NCBI RefSeq assembly: GCF_000258765.1
Contig: NZ_AJLT01000020.1
Location: 1-64,000 of the forward strand
Direction: 5' to 3'
DNA from: Gillisia marina
GTDB taxonomy: Bacteria; Bacteroidota; Bacteroidia; Flavobacteriales; Flavobacteriaceae
DNA length: 64,000 nt
Under the pieces are notes generated by a model. It worked only from the letters and a program-made list of their open reading frames with translations. It was not told the origin of the DNA and did no database searches. The position numbers and the translations under genes are program-made. Below are positions 1 to 10,147 of the stretch, piece after piece (the first letter of the stretch is position 1; every line of letters begins with the position of its first letter).

Positions 1-947
1 CGGTAGTGATCAACAATGATGGAACAATCACGTATACTCCGAATGATAACTTTAATGGAACTGATAGCTTTACATATACTATTTCTGATGGAAATGGCGG
101 AACCGATACTGCAGCGGTAATTATCATTGTGAATTCGGTAGATGATCGACCTAGCCCACCAATAATTACAGAAGTGATTCAACCCACTTGTGAGAATCCA
201 ACTGGCACAATAACTATCGAAACAGTAGAAGGTGTTACATATAGTATTAATGGAGTAGATTATCAAACTAGTGGAGTATTTAGCGATCTAGAGCCGGGAA
301 CCTATGAGGTAACAGCTCAAAGTTCTGGAGGTCTAACTTCTGAAATCACTATAATAACTCTTAATGAGCCTGAAGTGGTAGAAATACAAACCACCTCTAT
401 CGATCTTTGTATCGAGGATAGCACATATGACCTATTCAATCTATTATCTGGTGAATTTGACGAAACAGGAACTTGGGAAGGAAATACAGCAGCAGCTACT
501 GCAGCTTTAAACGGTAGTGTTATAGATCCTGCCCTTTTAGTAGTTGGAAACTATTCATACAGCTATATTTTAACTGGAAACTGCCCATCGTCCACAAGTG
601 TAGATGTGCGCATAAATGATGATTGTGTAGTACTTGCGTGTAACATAGACGATATAAAAAATAGTATCTCTAAAGCAGTAACGCCTAATGGAGATGGATT
701 TAATGACTTCTTCACCATAGGTGTAGATCTTGATTGTGGATTCACATTCGATGTGAAGATCTTTAATAGATGGGGAGCAGAAATATATACCATGAGAAAT
801 TACCAAAACAATTGGGATGGATTTTCAGATAAATCATTTACAAGCTCAAATCAATTACCTTCTGGTACATACTACTACATCATAGAAATTAATGGTGCAA
901 GTGGTTTAGAACCAATTCAGGGTTACATCTACTTAGGAACTAAATAA
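1..947 (+). CDS. T9SS type B cargo protein, C-terminal part (5' end outside window)
   Basis: The reading frame is open from the left edge, so only the C-terminal ~314 residues are present. The first ~45 residues are the end of a cadherin-like tandem repeat (motif YTPNDNFNGTDSFTYTISDG), followed by SprB-like repeat sequence with 'SINGVDYQ' and 'LEPGTYEVTAQ'. The last ~90 residues are the gliding-motility C-terminal (CHU_C) domain: ISKAVTPNGDGFNDFFTIG, then IFNRWGAEIY, NWDGF and 'LPSGTYYYIIEING'. In Bacteroidota this domain is the type B sorting signal for secretion by the type IX system and surface attachment. The PorP/SprF-like gene follows after 10 bases, the usual arrangement for such cargo. 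This is a large surface adhesin-type protein; its ligand cannot be seen. Confidence 0.92.
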   Translation, partial: VVINNDGTITYTPNDNFNGTDSFTYTISDGNGGTDTAAVIIIVNSVDDRPSPPIITEVIQPTCENPTGTITIETVEGVTYSINGVDYQTSGVFSDLEPGTYEVTAQSSGGLTSEITIITLNEPEVVEIQTTSIDLCIEDSTYDLFNLLSGEFDETGTWEGNTAAATAALNGSVIDPALLVVGNYSYSYILTGNCPSSTSVDVRINDDCVVLACNIDDIKNSISKAVTPNGDGFNDFFTIGVDLDCGFTFDVKIFNRWGAEIYTMRNYQNNWDGFSDKSFTSSNQLPSGTYYYIIEINGASGLEPIQGYIYLGTK

Positions 948-957
948 AGCTATAAAC

Positions 958-1872
958 ATGAAAAACTTCTATATCCTTATATCGATATTTTTTGTTGGTC
1001 TCTTCACATCAAATGCTCAGCAATTACCACAGTTCACGCAATATATGTATAATACTATATCTATAAATCCAGCGTATGCAGGAAGTAGAGATGGGTTTTC
1101 ATTAACCGCATTGAACCGAAACCAATGGGCAGGATTAAGTGGCGGGCCGGTAACCCAGACGTTATCTATTAACACCCCCCTCAATAATGAAAAAATAGGT
1201 CTTGGATTTTCCGTGATCAACGATAAAGCGGGATATGAAAAATACACCTATTTATATGCAGATTTTTCCTATACCATAAATGTGGCCGATGATATAACTC
1301 TGGCATTTGGATTAAAAGGAGGAGCTAGTTACTATGATCTGGATGAAGATCTATTTGCAGAGCCTACTATTTTAAGTGATCCATTTTTTAATGATCAGTT
1401 TAATAAGTGGACACCAAATTTTGGAGCGGGAGTATATTTATCTGCTCAAAATTGGTATATGGGTCTGTCTGCACCAAAATTAATTAACAACGATAATAAC
1501 GATTTTAGTGATTATGTAGCTCTAGAACAAGTACACTATTACCTTACTGGAGGATATGTATTTGATCTCAATTATGAATGGAAGCTTAGGCCTACAGCAC
1601 TGGTTAAAGCAACTAAGGGCGCTCCCCTATCATTTGATATGTCCGCAACGGTTATCTATGATGAAAAACTATACCTGGGAGCTACTTATAGATTAGACGA
1701 TGCGGTGGGTGCATTTGTAGATTTCCAGATCTTACCACCATTACGTATAGGCTATGCCTACGAATATTCAATTTCAGATCTTAGACCTTATACCTCTGGA
1801 TCACATGAAATTCTATTGATCTTCGAATTAAGATCTAAGAATACTAAATACAAATCTCCTAGATTTTTCTAA
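958..1872 (+). CDS. PorP/SprF family type IX secretion-associated outer membrane protein
   Basis: This 304-residue protein has a signal peptide ending in 'TSNAQQLPQFTQYMYNTISINPAYAGSRD', which is the hallmark N-terminus of the PorP/SprF family (PF11751). The rest alternates aromatic and polar residues as expected of an outer-membrane beta-barrel and ends in aromatic residues. Family members help export or anchor the cargo protein encoded next to them by the type IX secretion system. The gene lies 10 bases after a CHU_C-type cargo gene and 16 bases before an OmpA-family gene, so the three are probably cotranscribed. It is one of many paralogues normally found in a flavobacterium, so I do not assign it to sprF itself. 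Confidence 0.93.
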   Translation: MKNFYILISIFFVGLFTSNAQQLPQFTQYMYNTISINPAYAGSRDGFSLTALNRNQWAGLSGGPVTQTLSINTPLNNEKIGLGFSVINDKAGYEKYTYLYADFSYTINVADDITLAFGLKGGASYYDLDEDLFAEPTILSDPFFNDQFNKWTPNFGAGVYLSAQNWYMGLSAPKLINNDNNDFSDYVALEQVHYYLTGGYVFDLNYEWKLRPTALVKATKGAPLSFDMSATVIYDEKLYLGATYRLDDAVGAFVDFQILPPLRIGYAYEYSISDLRPYTSGSHEILLIFELRSKNTKYKSPRFF

Positions 1873-1888
1873 CCTAAATAAAACTATT

Positions 1889-3797
<1,909 letters not shown>

Positions 3798-3817
3798 ATC
3801 CTTTACAAAAAGATTTA

Positions 3818-3858
3818 AACGCCCAGATACTAGTTATTATCTGGGCGTTTTCTTTTTT
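3818..3858 (+). terminator. Rho-independent terminator of the T9SS/OmpA module
   Basis: A 13-bp perfect stem (AAACGCCCAGATA at 3818-3830 with its complement at 3838-3850) is followed by a T-rich tail. It lies 20 bases after the OmpA-family stop codon. Confidence 0.9.
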
Positions 3859-4150
3859 AATGATTCTGAACTAATGAAAAGTTATTCCATAACCTCTTTA
3901 ATTATCTATAAACAATTAAATGGATGCTTCCTGTAGTGCGTTAAATACATTCAGGAAATTATCTCAGCATATCACAGAACGTCTATAACTCTTAAATATA
4001 TTTAAGGTGATTGAATAGTATAATATTGGGTTGTACATAAAATGGAGTAACAAATAAATTATAAGCAACCCTACGATAAGTGTATTGTTTTATGAGCGTA
4101 TTTAATCAAACAACTAAAATATTAGGAAAAGTGAGCATCCTAAAAACTAA

Positions 4151-4187
4151 AAAACCCACATTCAATTTTAATTGAATATGGGTTTTT
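4151..4187. terminator. Probable bidirectional terminator
   Basis: A 17-bp stem (4151-4167 against 4170-4186, one G-T pair) with a two-base loop has an A run on the left and a T run on the right. It could stop transcription on either strand; the minus-strand CAP-domain gene ends 69 bases away at 4256. Confidence 0.75.
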
Positions 4188-4255
4188 CGACTAATATGCA
4201 GGGTATTAAAATTGCTGCTTTAATTAATTATTGGGGTAAATTAAAATTGTTGTTA

Positions 4256-4762
4256 TTATCTTCTCATGAAAATATTGGTAAAATAATTTTTACCGTTTTT
4301 GTCTTTGTCTACAGAAATTCCGAAGTGTGTGTAATCCCCTTCAATATTTACTCTGTGACCATCACTTGCGATCCAAGCTTTTACAACGGCATCTGCGCTA
4401 CTATAACCAAAAGCAACATTTTCTGCTACCGCTTTGGCTCCTACACCAGTTACTAAGTTGCTATAACGAACATTAAAATTATCATGGTTCACAACTTCAT
4501 TGTTGGTCATATATACAGTATGGTCATCTGCTTGAAAGGTAACTTCATCTACTCTTGCAAGCTTGCTTAAGCCTTTACTTTCTCTATACTTATTCACGCC
4601 GGTAAGAATATCAGACTCTATACTAGTGTAAGCTATGGTATTTACTAAATCTGCAGTTTTAAGTTGAGTTTCATTTTCTGGAATTGAATTGTCTTTAGAG
4701 CATGATGCAAAAGCAAAAATGCATACTAAAACAATACAAAATTGTTTCGTAGAAGTTAACAT
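4256..4762 (-). CDS. CAP-domain (SCP/PR1-like) lipoprotein
   Basis: About 168 residues. The N-terminus is a lipoprotein signal peptide with lipobox 'FAFASC' followed by SKDNS. The CAP domain follows: 'ILTGVNKYRESKGLSKL', 'VVNHDNFNVRY' with the His of the family site, 'AVAENVAFGY' (the AENVA signature), 'VKAWIASDGHRVNIEGDYTHFGI' (the W..S.GHR.N motif) and a final 'YFTNIFMRR'. This matches the bacterial YkwD-like CAP family, whose biochemical function is mostly unknown; the protein should be tethered to the cell envelope. I start at the Met at 4762, but the Met at 4768 is equally possible. It is a single gene facing the preceding module. Confidence 0.9.
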   Translation of the reverse strand: MLTSTKQFCIVLVCIFAFASCSKDNSIPENETQLKTADLVNTIAYTSIESDILTGVNKYRESKGLSKLARVDEVTFQADDHTVYMTNNEVVNHDNFNVRYSNLVTGVGAKAVAENVAFGYSSADAVVKAWIASDGHRVNIEGDYTHFGISVDKDKNGKNYFTNIFMRR

Positions 4763-4936
4763 AGGCAAGTAGGTTTAACGATTTGGTACTGCTAAACTAC
4801 AAATAAAATCGACTAAATGCACTGAAGATGACGCAGTTAATCGATTTTACGTTAATTTTAACATGTTTTGTACGTTAAAGCCTACATTTAAAGCTATGTA
4901 AGGAGAATTGAAAGTAAGAAAATGAATGAAAAATCG

Positions 4937-5842
4937 TTAAAAGGTAAATATTTTACCATCATCGGCTAATTCCACCTGGTCAAATACAGTAGTTGCCTCT
5001 TCCTTAAACAATTGAATACTGGAATATCTTGTAGAATAGTGTCCAAGAATCAATTTTTGGACATTAGCTTGCTTTGCAATTTGAGCTGCCTGAATAGCTG
5101 TAGAATGTTTTGTGGGCGCTGCTAATTCTTTATTTATTTCTAAAAATGTAGATTCATGGTATAATACTGTAGTATTTAAAATCTGAGGGATTATCTCAGG
5201 ATAATAAGCGGTATCACTACAAAATGCATAACTAAGAGGTTCCTCTGGAGGCCCTGTCACTAAATGATTCGGAATTATTTTTCCATCATTAGATTCTACA
5301 TCTTTTCCCATCTTAACACTCTGATATAATGACACATCTATATTATACTTAACGATCTCATTAATTAAAAGCTTCCTAGGGCCCAGCTTCTCTTTAAACA
5401 AAAAGCCATTCGTATATATCCTGTGATTTAAAGGAATGGTCTCAACCGTTACCTTCTCATCCTCAAAAAGTAATTCAGGATCTTTACTGCTTAACTCATG
5501 AAAGAACAACGGATAATTTGTCCAAGATTTAGATAATTTCAGCTGTAATGTTATTATTTCCTTTATCCCCTTTGGCCCATAAACATGAAGTTCAGTTTCC
5601 CTATTCAATAATCTAAAAGTGGAAATAAGTCCAACGAGCCCAAAACAGTGGTCTCCATGTAAATGAGAAATAAAAATATGTTTAATGCGGGAAAATTTAA
5701 CCTTATTTCTGCGCAATTCAACCTGAGTGCCTTCTCCACAATCTACCAAAAATAAATGATTATTAATTTCTAGTACCTGAGATGTAGGGTTTGTGAATGT
5801 TCTTGGGGTCGCTGCATAACAACCTAATATTGTTAATTTCAT
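4937..5842 (-). CDS. rnz: Ribonuclease Z
   Basis: 301 residues, the usual length of bacterial RNase Z. It is a metallo-beta-lactamase fold enzyme that makes the 3' endonucleolytic cut of pre-tRNAs and related RNAs in the cytoplasm. Visible motifs are 'LVDCGEGTQVELRRNK', the zinc motif 'FISHLHGDHCFGL' (HxHxDH), 'PLNHRIYTNGFLF', 'AFCSDTAYYPE' with the metal Asp, 'LYHESTFL' and 'LILGHYSTRY' with the late metal His. All catalytic ligands appear intact. The gene follows a small minus-strand gene (5882-6214) after 39 bases, so the two are probably cotranscribed. Confidence 0.96.
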   Translation of the reverse strand: MKLTILGCYAATPRTFTNPTSQVLEINNHLFLVDCGEGTQVELRRNKVKFSRIKHIFISHLHGDHCFGLVGLISTFRLLNRETELHVYGPKGIKEIITLQLKLSKSWTNYPLFFHELSSKDPELLFEDEKVTVETIPLNHRIYTNGFLFKEKLGPRKLLINEIVKYNIDVSLYQSVKMGKDVESNDGKIIPNHLVTGPPEEPLSYAFCSDTAYYPEIIPQILNTTVLYHESTFLEINKELAAPTKHSTAIQAAQIAKQANVQKLILGHYSTRYSSIQLFKEEATTVFDQVELADDGKIFTF

Positions 5843-5881
5843 ACTATGTCTTTATGCTCTTACGATAATAACAATGAGTGC

Positions 5882-6214
5882 TTAAAATCCAAGTTCTCTC
5901 TCCAAGTCTTCCATTTTTATGATATCTCCTGCTTCTAAAAGCGTTGGAACTACAATTAATTCATCTGGGATAGTATCTATGGAAATATTTGAATTAACCA
6001 TTACGAAAGATTTCTTCTCTGCACGGTGGATATTGGAAATTTCAAGAAAGAGAAGTGCATCTTTCATATCGAAATTCTCATAACTTAAAAGATCTATCAC
6101 CACATTATTATTTCTATAATCCGAATAGTTTTCAGTAATATTTTCTGCGAAATTTACAAGGTTGTTTTCATCATCCTGTAAAACAATAAAATCTTTCTTT
6201 CGTGTAATTTTCAT
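5882..6214 (-). CDS. Small STAS-like protein upstream of ribonuclease Z
   Basis: 110 residues, no signal peptide and no membrane segment. The alternation 'FIVLQDDENNLVNFAENI', 'NNVVIDLLSYENFDMKDALLFLEISNIHRAEKKSFVMVN' and 'LIVVPTLLEAGDIIKMEDLERELGF' resembles an alpha/beta STAS-like fold of anti-sigma-antagonist type. This is a fold impression, not a recognised family. Its placement directly before rnz is, as far as I recall, common in flavobacteria and has caused homologues to be labelled ribonuclease Z by neighbour transfer; it has no metallo-hydrolase motif. Function unknown. Confidence 0.8.
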   Translation of the reverse strand: MKITRKKDFIVLQDDENNLVNFAENITENYSDYRNNNVVIDLLSYENFDMKDALLFLEISNIHRAEKKSFVMVNSNISIDTIPDELIVVPTLLEAGDIIKMEDLERELGF

Positions 6215-6348
6215 ATTTAATCTTTTAACCCCTTAATGAAGGTTTGTTTTCTCGAAACAAGTCTCGAATTTAAAAAAAATATTTAGCTCCTGAAAAACCG
6301 TAAAATAAAGACAGGCTTGTTTCAGTATTCTTTAAATCAGCTATAAAA

Positions 6349-7278
6349 TTATCGATTTATTTTTGAAGCTAAAAGGTAAATTACCGCCATTCTTATTGCC
6401 ACTCCGTTCTGAACCTGATCTAAAATTATAGCTTGTTTAGAATCGGCTACATCACTTGTAATCTCCACTCCCCTATTTATTGGTCCTGGATGCATTACCA
6501 CAATTTGTTTATTAAGCGAATCCAATATTTCTTTATTCAAGCCAAATTGCTGCGTATATTCTCTTGTGGTTGGGAAATAGCTAATTTCCATTCGTTCGTT
6601 CTGAACCCTGAGCATGTTGGCAACATCGCACCATTCTAAGGCTTTTATTAGGTTGGTTTCCACCGTTACCCCTAAAGATTCTATATATTTTGGGATTAAA
6701 GTTTTTGGACCACATACTTTCACCTCTGCACCTTGCAATTTCAATGCAAAAATATTAGAAAGCGCAACTCTGCTATGCTTGATGTCCCCTACAATTAAAA
6801 CCTTCTTACCTTTAACTTCTCCTAGTTTTTCACGAATGGAATAACTATCCAATAAGGCTTGCGTTGGGTGTTCATGGGTTCCATCCCCGGCATTTATAAT
6901 ACTTGCATCTACGTGCTTAGAGAGAAATATTCCTGCACCGGGATTGGGATGTCTCATCACCACCATATCCACTTTCATTGCAAGAATATTATTTACAGTA
7001 TCTATAAGTGTTTCTCCTTTTTTTACTGAAGAAGAAGCTGCAGAGAAGTTTATAACGTCTGCACTCAATCTCTTTTCAGCTAACTCAAAGGATAATCTTG
7101 TACGGGTGCTATTTTCGAAGAATAAATTTGCGATGGTAATATCGCGTAAAGAAGGTACCTTTTTAATTGGTCTATTGATCACTTCCTTAAAATGATCGGC
7201 AGTTTTAAAAATCAGGTCTATATCTTCTTTTTTAAGATATTTAATTCCCAATAAGTGATTTACACTTAATTCGCTCAT
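6349..7278 (-). CDS. pyrB: Aspartate carbamoyltransferase catalytic subunit
   Basis: 309 residues, typical of the catalytic chain. It joins carbamoyl phosphate and aspartate to make N-carbamoyl aspartate, the committed step of pyrimidine synthesis. The carbamoyl phosphate site 'FFENSTRTRLSFE', the 'GDGTHEHPTQALLD' motif and the aspartate-binding 'HPGPINRGVEI' are all present. The start ATG at 7278 overlaps the repaired end of pyrR by four bases (ATGA), so the two are translationally coupled in a pyrR-pyrB operon. No pyrI regulatory chain is seen nearby. Confidence 0.97.
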   Translation of the reverse strand: MSELSVNHLLGIKYLKKEDIDLIFKTADHFKEVINRPIKKVPSLRDITIANLFFENSTRTRLSFELAEKRLSADVINFSAASSSVKKGETLIDTVNNILAMKVDMVVMRHPNPGAGIFLSKHVDASIINAGDGTHEHPTQALLDSYSIREKLGEVKGKKVLIVGDIKHSRVALSNIFALKLQGAEVKVCGPKTLIPKYIESLGVTVETNLIKALEWCDVANMLRVQNERMEISYFPTTREYTQQFGLNKEILDSLNKQIVVMHPGPINRGVEITSDVADSKQAIILDQVQNGVAIRMAVIYLLASKINR

Positions 7279-7858
7279 TTAGAATCTTTTTTCTGTGGAA
7301 TTGCTTCCTGTTCTAGTTTTGGAGTTGGCAAAAGATACACTGCATCCTCTCCATGTACTTCTTTCCAATGTACTTTTACCTGCTCATCATTAATTGCATC
7401 TACTGTCTGCCATTGTAGTCCGGTTGTATCGGTAAATGCCTGCTGAATCTTCTATCTATTAATGTAAGTAATTCTATTTCTTTAGGCCTTCCAAAAGACT
7501 GAATTGCAGTTAAGGCTGAACGTATACTTCTTCCCGTATACAAAACATCGTCTATAAAGATCACTTGCTTATCTTCAACAATAAAATCGATCTTCGTTTT
7601 ATTTGCTTCGAGAGGCTTCGTACTTCTTCTAAAATCGTCTCTATAAAAAGTGATATCGAGCTGTCCGGATTCAATATTCTTAATTCCATATTCTTCTTCT
7701 AGTAATTGAAGAATTCTGTCAGCCAAAAATACGCCACGAGGTTGAATTCCAATTATTACAGTATTTTCAAAATTTGGATGATTTTCTACCAACTGACAAG
7801 CCAAACGACGAAGGATAATGTTGATCTCTTTAGAATTAAGCAACATTTTTTGACTCAT
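7275..7858 (-). CDS. pyrR: Bifunctional pyr operon regulator / uracil phosphoribosyltransferase (one base missing)
   Basis: The PRPP-binding motif 'VIFIDDVLYTGRSIRSALTAI' and the ending 'LIDRRFSRHLPIQPDYNGR' identify PyrR, which in other phyla senses UMP and attenuates pyr transcription. As written the frame stops at 7400 after 152 residues. Adding one base at about 7403-7409 lets the frame continue 'VDAINDEQVKVHWKEVHGED' and 'AVYLLPTPK' to a TGA at 7275 that overlaps pyrB, for about 194 residues. The C-terminal tail after YLLPTPK is slightly longer than usual. The missing base is unlike the other frame breaks in the window because it is not in a long homopolymer. Linked to pyrB. Confidence 0.9.
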
Positions 7859-7884
7859 AATAGAAACTGATGATGTTTGTAAAG

Positions 7885-7892
7885 CAAAAGTA
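7885..7892 (-). promoter_or_regulatory. Candidate -7 element for pyrR-pyrB
   Basis: On the minus strand the site reads TACTTTTG, a match to the Bacteroidota -7 consensus TAnnTTTG, 27 bases before the pyrR start. No good -33 TTTG is seen at the usual 19-base spacing. Confidence 0.45.
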
Positions 7893-8034
7893 AGATTTTT
7901 TTTGATTAAAGAAAGTATAGTTTCTTATCGTTCTAGTGCTAGTAAAACAATTTGACAACTATTTTAGATTCGGTTAAGTAAGTGAAATATACTTCTACTT
8001 AAATTGATACATTTACTACAAATCTTTTTTTTGA

Positions 8035-9226
8035 ATGAAAAAAATTAGAATCACAATTTTCATCATTGTTTTGGCTCAGTTTTGTTGTACTTCTCTTTGG
8101 TTTGCGACCAATGCCGTTTTAAACGATCTAATCTTAAACTTTCAGCTAAAAGGTAATCCTCTAGAACATCTAACCTCCGGAGTGCAATTTGGTTTTATAT
8201 TAGGAACTTTACTTTTTGCACTCTTTTCAATAGCCGATAGGTTCTCCCCCTCCAAAGTTTTTTTTTGTTTGTGCATTGCTGGGAGCTGGAATTAATTTAG
8301 CAACAATATTAGATACACATAATTTTTTCAGCTTACTTTTAATCAGATTTTCAAGTGGATTTTTTCTCGCAGGAATTTATCCTGTAGGAATGAAAATAGC
8401 TTCCGATTATAGTGAAAAAGGCCTTGGCAAAGCCCTTGGTTTCCTTGTAGGAGCACTCGTTTTAGGAACTGCATTTCCTCACTTATTAAATGGAATTATT
8501 TTTAAGATTTCATGGCAAGCGGTGATAATAGCTACATCCACAATTGCATCAATCGGTGGTCTTTTAATTTTAGTATTTGTCCCTGATGGACCTCATAGAA
8601 AGAGAAATTATAAGCCCACATTCAAAACCGGGAAAGTAATTTTTAAAGACCCTAATTTAAGAACAGCAGCTTTCGGCTATTTTGGTCATATGTGGGAGCT
8701 CTATTCGTTTTGGGCTTTTGTGCCAATAATCTTAGCTACTTATTTTAGCTTGCATCAAACTTCAACGCTAAATATTTCCTTTTTCTCCTTTGTTATTATT
8801 GGAGTTGGTGGCATCGCATGTGCGCTAGCTGGTTTTTTAAGCAGTATTTATGGAGAGAAAAAAGTTGCTCGAACCGCTCTTTTCTTATCCGGCTGTTGTT
8901 GTTTAATATCTCCACTCCTATTCTTTACAAACTCAATAGTTTTATTTGTTGGGTTTCTCACATTTTGGGGAATGGTTGTAGTGGCAGATTCTCCCTTATT
9001 TTCAACCTTAGTAGCACAAAACACACCTGCGAAATATAAGGCTACTTCTTTAACATTAGTAAATTGTATCGGTTTCGCCATAACAATAATCAGCATTCAG
9101 TGCATTTCTCTTTTAAGTAATTATATAGATCCAAAATTTTTATATTTAATATTGGGAGCTGGGCCTTTGCTAGGCGTAATTGCTTTATTTCAAAAATCTA
9201 AAAAATCACAACACCATGGGAGTTAA
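8035..9226 (+). CDS. Major facilitator superfamily transporter (frame interrupted once)
   Basis: The first part (8035-8295) encodes two membrane segments starting 'MKKIRITIFIIVLAQFCCTSLWF'; the rest from about 8276 supplies about ten more. The break is at the T9 run at 8257-8265: with eight T the frame reads SKVFFVCALLGAGINLATI and gives an unbroken protein of about 396 residues with twelve predicted membrane helices, normal for MFS. The sequences 'GIYPVGMKIASDYSEKGLGKALG' and 'TALFLSGCCCLISPLLF' fit the family. Substrate cannot be told. The stop codon overlaps the start of the TfoX-like gene by 11 bases, so the genes are coupled. Confidence 0.85.
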
Positions 9227-9542
9227 AGGAGATAAGGAAAGTTCGAAAGGTAATAATGCCATCGAAGCTCTAATGGAAAAATTGGATTCTATAGAAGGAT
9301 TAACGTATAAGAAAATGTTTGGAGGTTTTGGATTATTTCATGAAAGTAGAATGTTTGGGATTGTAAATTCTAAAGGAGACTCCTATTTTAAAGTTAATGA
9401 ACAAACCAAACAATCCTATTTAAAAGCTAATTCTGAACAGCATAGTAAAATGCCCTATTTCACTATTCCTATTGTAGTTTTAAATAATCACGATTTATTA
9501 AATAAATGGGCGAAAGAATCCATAGAAATTTCAAAGAAATAA
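9216..9542 (+). CDS. TfoX N-terminal domain protein
   Basis: 108 residues from ATG 9216. The core 'IEGLTYKKMFGGFGLFHESRMFGIVNSKGDSYFKVNE' matches the TfoX N-terminal domain (KKMFGG..L, then FK). In gammaproteobacteria the domain occurs in competence regulators, but stand-alone versions in Bacteroidota are of unknown function. I prefer 9216 to an upstream in-frame start at 9180 because the latter lies deep in the transporter gene. Translational coupling with the transporter is likely. Confidence 0.8.
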   Translation: MGVKGDKESSKGNNAIEALMEKLDSIEGLTYKKMFGGFGLFHESRMFGIVNSKGDSYFKVNEQTKQSYLKANSEQHSKMPYFTIPIVVLNNHDLLNKWAKESIEISKK

Positions 9543-9665
9543 TCTGAAGAAAAGATGGAAGCTTTCTACAAATTTTATGGATAAGTAGAAGAAAATTCTT
9601 CAGATTGAAGATAAATTTTAAATCTCATCTTATTTAAATTTTAAACAAATAAAGAACAACAATAT

Positions 9666-10145
9666 ATGAAGGTTGCCAGCATCAAGGAGCTAAAAGACGA
9701 ACTTAAGCATCACTCTAAAGAAGAACTTCTAACTTATTGTTTACAGCTTTCAAAATTCAAAAAAGAAAATAAGGAACTGCTTACTTATGTTTTATTTGAT
9801 TCTACAGATGAGGAGGAGTTCATCGCACAAATAAAAAAGGAAGTAGAAAGTCAGTTTGATACTATTAATAAAAAGAACTTTTACCTCATTAAGAAAAGTG
9901 TTCGGAAAATTTTAAAAATGATAAAAAAATACATTCGGTATTCAAAAAAGAAGGAAACCGAAGTTGAACTCTTATTATTCTTTTGCACTCAATTAGCTAA
10001 TTTTTCACCTTCAATTAAAAGAAACACAACGCTACTAAATTTGTATAACAGACAGTTATTACTTGTTAAGAAAGGGATTACAATGTTACATGAGGATCTT
10101 CAGTATGACTATGAATTAGAATTACAGGAACTAACACTAAAATAG
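9666..10145 (+). CDS. Hypothetical helical protein
   Basis: 159 residues, lysine- and glutamate-rich, without signal peptide or membrane segment. The N-terminus 'IKELKDELKHHSKEELLTYCLQLSKFKKENKELLTY' is clearly alpha-helical, and the rest ('VRKILKMIKKYIRYSKKKETEVELLLFFCTQLANF') looks like an all-helical repeat or ARM-like fold. It may belong to the DUF6155 group of Bacteroidota proteins, but I state that from memory only. The stop codon is two bases before the secreted MEMO-like gene, so they are one operon. Confidence 0.75.
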   Translation: MKVASIKELKDELKHHSKEELLTYCLQLSKFKKENKELLTYVLFDSTDEEEFIAQIKKEVESQFDTINKKNFYLIKKSVRKILKMIKKYIRYSKKKETEVELLLFFCTQLANFSPSIKRNTTLLNLYNRQLLLVKKGITMLHEDLQYDYELELQELTLK

Positions 10146-10147
10146 AA

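Larger units (their letters stand above)
3798..4255. other. Intergenic region between convergent genes
   Basis: No credible gene is present. The region holds a terminator at each end (3818-3858 and 4151-4187). The short open frame over 4172-4456 overlaps a hairpin and the antisense of the CAP-domain gene and has no family resemblance. The middle, 3860-4140, is AT-rich with no structure that I can support. Confidence 0.6.

Noticed and set aside
4172-4456. A 94-codon open frame on the plus strand
   Set aside because: It overlaps a terminator hairpin and is antisense to the CAP-domain gene; composition is unlike coding sequence here.
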